This document shows, in pieces, positions 57,869-64,000 of a stretch of DNA of 64,000 nucleotides. The notes below the pieces were generated by a model, which worked only from the letters and a program-made list of their open reading frames with translations, was not told where the DNA came from and searched no databases. Every line of letters begins with the position of its first letter. Positions within the stretch are counted from its first letter, which is position 1. Made by a program: the position numbers and the translations under genes. The DNA comes from Ligula intestinalis (taxonomy: Eukaryota; Platyhelminthes; Cestoda; Diphyllobothriidea; Diphyllobothriidae), in NCBI GenBank assembly GCA_036362985.1, contig JAYGXS010000004.1:22102186-22166185 (forward strand), in the 5' to 3' direction.

Positions 57869-58663
57869 GTATGTTACACAGGCCTGCTTCTGTAGCCCCT
57901 TTTGCTGTCTATTTTGCTACAAGTTTCTTCTCTACGTAACCTCGCCTCCCTTGCACTCTGCCCCCCCCCGTAGATACTCGCCGCATTTCACCACCAGACG
58001 TTGCATCCTGGTAACCAGCCGGTCTACTCCTGGGGACGTGTGCTCAGCAGTCAAACCCTAGACTTCAGCTGCACGCAACTCGTCTGCACGGGCTGCAACA
58101 CAACCTTTGCCAACCTTTGGTCACTGGTGCAGCATTGGATGGACCGACGCCTCGCCTGCTCGCCCTTTGCGGTCACTGAGACCGGTTGCGCCCCGCAGAT
58201 CATCCACCTGCAGTGTGCAGTCTGTGGGCTACAGTCCGAAAGCACCGTTGTTCAGTCCTCCGCCTCCGCCAGTGGCACTGTCCTCTCCCCAGAAGCGCTG
58301 GCTAATGCGACCAAACGCGCGCACTTTGCAGGCGCTACTATGCTGAACCACCTGTGGAAACACTGCCGCAGGCCCCGGCTCTGCAGACAGGAGCACAGCA
58401 TGCGCTTCCGCCTGATCTGTCCAGAGCCGCTGCCGCCGCCCTCCGGTCAGGGCAGCGCAGGCGGTCGGTGCACCTTGCCGCCTCCGAGCATGCGATCACA
58501 CTGTGCCAGCTTGCTCTTCGCCGTGCGGGAGGCGCAGAAACAGCAGGCCCTGCTTAGGACTTACCGTAAGGCCAAGAAGCAGCAGCTGCGTTTGGCTAGT
58601 GAAGAGTTATCTAAGCTCCAGTCGGCCACCGAGGTGGCTCTCGCCTCTTCAGGCGCGCACTGA
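57116..58663 (+). CDS. C2H2-like zinc-finger protein, last two exons
   Basis: Exons 57116-57868 (251 codons) and 57974-58663 (230 codons with stop) join in phase 0 across a 105-bp intron with GTATGT donor and C-rich CCGTAG acceptor. The first exon is entered after TTTTTGTAG. The protein has an N-terminal basic/aromatic part (ARDAFWHRWQKALSK) and four Cys/His pairs of C2H2 type: FNCDACDEAENM..H...TGH, VMCPSCRLIL..(junction)..H..TLH, LVCTGCNTTFANLW..VQHW and LQCAVCG...HLWKH. Between them lie acidic/Asn/Ser-rich spacers with a poly-Ser run. The end is helical and Gln/Lys-rich (LLRTYRKAKKQQLRL). It is probably nuclear. I do not recognise the family and cannot name a target. The second finger is interrupted by the intron. 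Upstream exons are missing from my model. Confidence 0.65.
57974..58663 (+). CDS. Zinc-finger gene, last exon
   Basis: Begins ILAAFHHQTLH, giving the His pair of the second finger, and holds fingers three and four. It is noticeably GC-rich compared with its surroundings. Ends SSGAH then TGA. No AATAAA is seen in the next 250 bp; the Penelope element begins at about 58.92 kb. Confidence 0.65.
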   Translation: MLAAFHHQTLHPGNQPVYSWGRVLSSQTLDFSCTQLVCTGCNTTFANLWSLVQHWMDRRLACSPFAVTETGCAPQIIHLQCAVCGLQSESTVVQSSASASGTVLSPEALANATKRAHFAGATMLNHLWKHCRRPRLCRQEHSMRFRLICPEPLPPPSGQGSAGGRCTLPPPSMRSHCASLLFAVREAQKQQALLRTYRKAKKQQLRLASEELSKLQSATEVALASSGAH

Positions 58664-58944
58664 CAGCTACCGTTCCTCCGCCCCTCTCACCCCCTCCTCT
58701 ACCAGGTTTAACAGTGCGTCTGGGACTTGTACATATCTACGTTTGTATGTTTGTGTTATCATCATCCTGCTTCTATCGGATGAGGGCCAGAGAGTACCAG
58801 CTTTTTGTCTACACAACACGCAAAAAGAGCTCCTTTCGAGGTAGAAACATGAATCCTAGGAGGGCTACATTGTCGATAAAATTTGTTGCCCATAATATTT
58901 CGACTCAAAAGTAGAAAGTGCGATCGCCGGAACAAGAAGCTTAT

Positions 58945-58990
58945 TTACCTGACATTTCGGATTCTGTCTGGAACCCTTCTTCAGAGGTAA
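58945..58990 (-). ncRNA. Hammerhead ribozyme-like motif in 3' Penelope repeat
   Basis: On the minus strand: stem I UUACCU/AGGUAA, core CUGAAGA, an unpaired A, stem II GGGUUC/GAAUCC with loop CAGACA, core GAAA, minimal 2-bp stem III (AU/GU) and cleavage triplet GUC. All conserved core positions are present. Hammerheads of this minimal type with very short stem III are known from Penelope-like elements and are thought to act as dimers. Confidence 0.6.
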
Positions 58991-59319
58991 CCGTAGAATA
59001 GCGTGGTACCTGCAGAGATTAGGGTAATATATGCACATATTACGCAGTATTTAAATTTCGGGGTGGTCACGCGACCGCATGCGCACTATAGTTATTAGCT
59101 CCCGTAACGACCGCTGGGTGTCATAATTGATGCGCTGCTACCTTGGCAGTCTGATTCCGAGTCATTAATTGCCGTGACTTCGCCATCCGTGTTGGATGCG
59201 CACTTGATAATTACGCAACCATGATGATCGTTTTCGTTGGAGTTGTTGCGGGCCCGGCTCTTCCACGTGGCGGATTCTCCTGCTCAGACAATATCTCAAC
59301 ACGGAGTAGGAGAACGGCA

Positions 59320-61391
59320 GTTCATCGCATTTGTTAATTGACTATGGGCCTGAGAACCATGACTCGAGCAGCCCGCGGATCACGCGGTTTGTCACCTCTT
59401 GCGAGGATTTTGGCCTCGTTGCACCTGAAAATATGACTGGGCTTGGTCGCATGAGCTGCAACCTGGGAGTTGGGGTCTTTCTTCCTCACTGCTACTGTGT
59501 GCTTGGCCATTTGCGTCCGAAGTAATCTCCCGGTTTCTCCGGCGAAGTCGCTTTGTCCACAATTACACCAAGTTCAGTAAACGACTCCAGCCGTTTCCTG
59601 CCGTGGCAGTGGGTCTTTCGGTCCCATGACCTGGCGCCTGATGATTGTTTCTGGTCTGTGCGCAACTTCAAGTACAAGTAGACCGAGAAGGCGACTGACT
59701 GCTTCCGATACATTCTTCACATACAGAAGAGCTCGCTAAACTTTTGGGCCGGTTGGACTTTGTTTCTTGTCTCGTCTGAGGATGCACTGGTTGATCAACT
59801 TTTGCGGGTAACTATTCACTTTCAGTACCCATCAATGATATTGTAATTCAGCAACTTTGTATTCGACTTTGCTTCAATGCGTCTCAACGCGCCGGTATAG
59901 CGCTCTCACACAGCTGCGTTCGTGGCTGGTCGGAGGTTTGCTGCTGATGTTCAGGACTTGCATTGTGTTGGTCCCTTTTACTGAACACTTAAGTTTTTAG
60001 GCCACTGCGGTCTTTGCGGCAAATGAAGACACCCAGAAAGGCTAGCTGGTTGTTTGCTTCTTCCTTCATCGTAAATTGAATGTCCGGGAAGATGGTTTCT
60101 AGACGTTCCTTGAATATCAGCACCTGATCCCACTCGATTATGACTAAGGTGTCGTCCAAATACCGAGCTCAGAACTTCGGTATGTAGCGTCGAAAAACCA
60201 GCGACTCCAACCGTTACAAAACCGCCTCGGCTATGAGTCCGGAAATCGGCGAATCCATAGGCGTGCCCTTCATCTACTTGTGAGTTTTTCTGTTGAAGGT
60301 AAAGTACGTCTTGAGACAGAATCTTATGAATTGGAGGATTCGGGCGTGTCCGACGCGATTCTCCGTTTCATTGTATTTGTCTTGTAGGAGTAATTGGATG
60401 AGATGAACTGTCAGGTCCTGTGGAATAAAACTAAAACTGGATGTGAAATCAAAAGATAGCATGAATTCGTTGGGATGGAGGCTTATCCTTTAAGTTTCTC
60501 CAAGAATTGTGTCGATGACCTGAAGGGGGTGTCCGAATCAGCGATCAAAAATTTGAGTCGTCGAAATAACAACTTCGCCAGTCCATAGGTTGAGGTTACT
60601 TTGAAAGATGTGAGTGGCTGGAGGGACGCGCCCTCTTTGTGCACTTTGGAGAGACCATAGAAGCGGGCCAGGGCCGTTTCTTGCGCCCTCCTTATATGTC
60701 AGTCGATTTGCAATACTGCACCTGATTTGTCCATTGCCAAAAGCGTTATTTTGATCTCCTATGTCAGCGTTTTATGGGATGGAATTTTCATGGGAGTAGG
60801 ACTGATGATTCTCTAACAAAGTCTGAGCTTTGTGAATGTAGTCTGCCCTGTCCAATACGACAGTGGAGTGCCCCTTATCCGCGGGCACGATAACGAGGTC
60901 ATTGTCGGCTTTGAGTTCCTTAAACGCCTTACGTTCGACCTTGGAGAGAGCGTCGCGTGGTCTATGAGCCAAGACGAGGGAGGACACTAGATACCCTTTA
61001 AGATTCTTCGCTTCTGTTTGGTCGAGAATTGACTCTACTGCATTGGCAGGTTTGACAACAGCTGCGTTGAATGAGGCTTCGTGGCTTTGCACTCGCATTT
61101 GTTCCTCCGTCAGCTCTTTGGAAGACAGGTTGGGCACCAGTTTGTTGTCTTTGGGGGACGTTCGTCTAGGTAGTTTGAGCGACTTAATCTCATTGCTGCT
61201 TCGCCCTTTCGCATTGTGTTCGCGAGCTCGTCCGACCTCCCTCTGCTGAAGCAGTTTTGTACCATTCTCGCCCATGTTTCGACTGTAGTCCACTGCCTCC
61301 TAGTGTTGGTTACCTGGTCTTTCGGATACTCGAAAACAGGCACTCCGGACAGAAACGTTTCCGTAGCAATCGCAGTCCGGCTGCCGAGCAT
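59320..61391 (-). pseudogene. Penelope-like polyprotein, degraded
   Basis: The intact N-terminal frame 61293-60772 contains SSKELTEEQMRVQSHEASFN and DLVIVPADKGHSTVVLDRAD, standard for Penelope proteins. Then, in broken frames: LSFDFTSSFSFIPQDL (motif A, Asp kept), GTPMDSPISGLIAEAVL (motif B, Gly to Asp), RYLDDTLVIIE (motif C), FPDIQFTMKEEANNQLAFLG. At the C-terminus comes CNCGQSDFAGETGRLLRTQ with RNEAKIL-like residues of a GIY-YIG nuclease. Stops and frameshifts in the RT make it a pseudogene. Confidence 0.75.
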
Positions 61392-61692
61392 TTATGGCGT
61401 GTCATTTGACCCTTTCGATGTGGGGATTAAGGTCGGCAGAAACTGGTGCGTACGTGCTAGCAGTCACGAAAGGCGATAGCTTGGACGGTGCACGCGGAGT
61501 TGAGTCACTACAAAGCCCCCTCACTTTGTCAGTTGGGTCTTTTTGGCTCGCCAAATTCGCCTAATTCTTAATGGTTAGTCCATTGACAGTCCGGAGCACA
61601 GTAGGCGTGATCAGACTCTGAGAATTTTCACGAAGGGGAACGATGGCTTGTATGTAAAGAAGAGGAAAATGCGATCTCTGGAACGATAGTTT

Positions 61693-61738
61693 TATTCTGA
61701 GCTTTCGGCTCCTTTCGAGAAGCCATCGTCAGAGAAAA
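61693..61738 (-). ncRNA. Hammerhead ribozyme-like motif in 5' Penelope repeat
   Basis: On the minus strand: stem I (UUCU/AGAA with further pairs after one mismatch), core CUGACGA, an unpaired U, stem II GGCUUC/GGAGCC with loop UCGAAA, core GAAA, 2-bp stem III (AG/CU) and cleavage triplet CUC. It differs in sequence from the 3' copy but keeps the same fold. Confidence 0.5.
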
Positions 61739-62274
61739 TGAGAAATCAGCAAGCGTTGGCTACGCGTAAATGGAGTTGGTAGAGGAATGGCAATTTGTGA
61801 TTGGTCCATGTCCACGCCACGTCCATTCTTACGCTATCTTATCGTGTGTCACCTGCGCGCGTCCCTGGAGTTACGGTGTGTGACCTTGACGTGGCAGCCT
61901 GATGCTTGTAGAGGAACTGGGCCCTAGTTTCCGGCGGTTTATATGCCAACAACATTTAGGCATACTGCTCTGCACACCCGATATTCCAAACTCCGGTCAC
62001 TTAAGCAGGGAGCAATACTCTCACTAACGGGCTTGCCTACTGTTGACGGAGATCGTAAGTGTGTATGCACGTAAAAGTGGCCTGCACCGATCTATCCAGG
62101 ACCTGCAGGACGAAAATGAGGATTTTCGCATCATATTCACGGCGCGTCTATAGCCGAGACACGGGTGTTTACGTCCCGGCTAGCAGTCCTTAAGGTGTAT
62201 TTGCCAACAAAGGCAAGAATAGAGGAATGGCGATTGAGGCAAAGATGCGAGTTTCAGGAAGTACATCAGAATAA

Positions 62275-63180
62275 GATGCGATCGCTGGAACGGGCAGTGT
62301 TCCGGGTACTCACTCGAATCCACCGTCAGAGGCAGTCACACAAAGAGGTAATAGATGCACAGGCAGCGCCGTATTAATAGGACGCAGGTGCTGGTAGTCA
62401 TCATTCATGTGGCGTGATTTTATCACGTGATGCTTCCTCGGCAATGTGGCCCGCCGTCACTCGGACTGCTGGCCGTCCGCGCCCCCTCTCCCGTGTGGCT
62501 AATGAGGTTGTCAAGGCAAAATATATAGGCATTTTGAAATGCCCTTATAGCGCCCTAACGCGGTCGAGTTTGTGGTTGGCTGTGTGGTTGCTGTTGAAGC
62601 GTAATATTTCTGTCAGGCTAGTCATCGTTCGGAACACCTTAGTTTGCAGACCACCGCAGTACTTATGGCAGACGAGGCCGTCAATGCAGGCTAGCTGGTA
62701 AAATTCTTCCTCCATCGTGAACTATGTGTCAGGAAAGACGGCGCTGAGCTGTTCGTTTAAATTCCAAGGTCTGAATTTATCATCCGCAAACCGGGTGCAG
62801 AACTTCGGTCAAGGGTGTCGGATGGTTAGCGACTCCAACCGTTGTAGGAACGCCTCCCTATGCATCCCAAAATCGGCAACTAACTTGGCGTGCCCCGCTC
62901 CCGCCCGTAGATTGTTCCCTCGAAAGTAAATTATGGCATGTAATGCGACTTTGGGAGTTGTAGGATTTGGGCGTGTCCGAGGCTAGTCGTAGTCTTGGGG
63001 TATTTGTCGTGTATGACTCATTTAGTGGCCTCGACTGCCAGCTCCTGAGGAATGGCCATTTATTGCTACACTCGAAACTGGAATTTTTTGTTGAGTCGTT
63101 TTTCCACCAGGTTAGAGGTTTTGACTGCCATTTGTACTTTCTCGGGCTACGACTTTGTTTGTCTGCCTTTGTGCGTCACT
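62275..63180 (-). mobile_element. Second degraded Penelope-like copy
   Basis: A repeat starting ATGCGATCGCTGGAAC at 62277 is followed, on the minus strand at higher coordinates, by sequence collinear with the RT of the 59-61 kb element. The plus-strand text GCGACTCCAACCGTTG (about 62828) corresponds to GCGACTCCAACCGTTA (about 60206). The hammerhead core is lost here. Only RT remains are readable, with many stops. Confidence 0.6.
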
Positions 63181-63243
63181 CACAGCGGCCTACGCTGAGC
63201 ATGCGATGACCCAAATCGGGAACCAGACTGGGGCACAGCACAG

Positions 63244-63249
63244 TTTATT
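63244..63249 (-). terminator. Poly(A) signal after possible terminal exon
   Basis: The minus strand reads AATAAA, 18 nt beyond the stop codon of the frame ending at 63268. The spacing is like that of the neugrin-like gene at the other end of the window. Confidence 0.35.
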
Positions 63250-63267
63250 CAGGCTACTCATATAGTC

Positions 63268-63612
63268 TCAGCGTCCGTTAACAAGCGTTACCCGCGGGAT
63301 GGGGTTGTGCTTGCACATGAAGGCACAGGCTTGACGTCGTACCAGCCACTTACGCGCCGTCCCAGCGTCAGGGGGCCGACAGTCTCGTACAACGGACTGG
63401 TGCAGGCTCTGGGGAATCCAGTATGACGGCTCCTTAACATATTCTTCACTATAAAGATTTGGCACATTGGCATCTGTCAAGGGGCTGGAAGTTCTGACTG
63501 TGGAGGTGATCACCCGATGAGGTAACTCGCTCCCCTCGGAAATGAGTATCGTGTCGTAATAACCCTTTCCGGCACTTTCACTCAGATGGGATTCGGGTCG
63601 CCCCTTCTTTTT
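63268..63612 (-). CDS. Possible terminal exon of an unrecognised gene
   Basis: The minus-strand frame enters after a good acceptor (pyrimidine-rich TTTTTCGCAG) in phase 0 and runs 115 codons to a stop, followed closely by AATAAA. It begins KKKGRPESHLSESAGKG and contains PSYWIPQSLHQSVVRDCRPP. I do not recognise the family. Upstream exons would lie beyond 63.7 kb or outside the window. A chance open frame next to repeats is the alternative. Confidence 0.35.
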   Translation of the reverse strand, partial: KKKGRPESHLSESAGKGYYDTILISEGSELPHRVITSTVRTSSPLTDANVPNLYSEEYVKEPSYWIPQSLHQSVVRDCRPPDAGTARKWLVRRQACAFMCKHNPIPRVTLVNGR

Positions 63613-63642
63613 CTGCGAAAAACTGGTATACTTATGTGGCAA

Positions 63643-64000
63643 ACGTAGATGGGTTGTTTAGCTTACTCAGCCACTGACAATCAGCCCACCTCCGGTTGGT
63701 CTTGGCTCTGTCATACTAACAGTCTCAGGAGGACGAGTGATGAGAGAGTGCAGTAGACGCCGCGCAAGTCACCACCCCGGTGCCCACCCTTCTGTGGAGT
63801 ACGCGATGACTCTTGTCACATGTGAGGCTCGAACTGTCATTTCATATCAAAAAAGCAAACCCCCACAGACAGTGCAGCAATAACGCATCCGTGTAATAAG
63901 TCTTCATTTTCTTGAATTCTCATGGTTCTTGAAGTTCTGTGCAGAAGGGTAGTACTTTCCGTCCTCTTGAATGATCCACCTGTTTCATCCTTCAGCGTGT
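63643..64000. other. No feature recognised
   Basis: Right edge of the window. I see no exon, repeat unit or simple repeat in it. Confidence 0.3.

Larger units (their letters stand above)
58919..61740 (-). mobile_element. Penelope-like element (second lineage) with flanking terminal repeats
   Basis: Both ends carry related repeats in the same orientation, starting with TGCGATCGCCGGAAC (58919) and TGCGATCTCTGGAAC (61669). Between them the minus strand encodes a degraded Penelope protein: N-terminal domain (61293-60772), RT (about 60470-59990) and GIY-YIG nuclease (about 59560-59320). The same-orientation terminal repeats match the pseudo-LTR structure of this class. Each repeat contains a hammerhead-like fold. 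Confidence 0.75.

Noticed and set aside
1..64000. CRISPR arrays, operons, bacterial insertion sequences
   Set aside because: No regularly spaced repeats or prokaryotic gene layout; all coding evidence is intron-bearing and metazoan.

Overview
This window is animal nuclear DNA with short introns and a heavy load of decayed retroelements. The transposon mix suggests a flatworm: GIY-YIG Penelope-like elements with hammerhead-like terminal repeats, and CR1-, jockey- and RTE-like LINEs. The 34-41 bp micro-introns at the 5' end of the main gene point the same way. I lean towards a tapeworm with a repeat-rich genome, but only weakly. There is no prokaryotic gene layout, CRISPR array or functional structural RNA gene that I can support.

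Layout. 1-5.7 kb (minus strand): an intronless neugrin-like gene (1059-2156) and the last three exons of an unrecognised gene (4767-5669). 6.4-29 kb is a transposon graveyard. It holds a LINE ORF1 with an internal duplication, split by a recent Penelope-like insertion (6745-8675). Fragments of at least six further LINE copies follow on both strands, with an inverted pair of Penelope terminal repeats (17751-17910) and an inverted cluster of a tRNA-derived SINE (18.18-19.10 kb). 29.37-51.16 kb (plus strand) is a complete 16-exon gene for a SETD1/Set1-type histone H3 lysine-4 methyltransferase of 1836 residues; every splice phase agrees. Its introns carry an antisense Ty3/gypsy pol fossil, a MITE-like element with a 12-bp flanking duplication, and a tandem duplication. 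57.12-58.66 kb (plus) is the 3' part of an unrecognised C2H2-like zinc-finger gene. 58.9-63.2 kb (minus) holds two degraded Penelope-like elements of a second lineage. 63.27-63.61 kb (minus) may be the last exon of another gene.

Function. The SETD1 gene is the anchor. It has the N-terminal Set1 region and RRM, the region around WWDS, an HCF1-binding-type tetrapeptide (EHNY), N-SET with a WDR5-binding (Win) GCAR motif, SET and post-SET. It should encode the catalytic subunit of COMPASS. The neugrin-like gene is probably a mitochondrial RNA/ribosome factor. The neighbours share no visible pathway; I see no operon-like logic.

The most unusual observations are: (1) hammerhead-ribozyme-like folds in both flanking repeats of the 59-61 kb Penelope element; (2) a Penelope copy with perfect 132-bp inverted ends and an unbroken ORF whose motif A catalytic Asp is replaced by Tyr; (3) micro-introns and a GC-AG intron in SETD1, with the Win motif split by an exon junction; (4) the inverted SINE cluster and the intronic MITE. 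I did not find a clearly new biological system.
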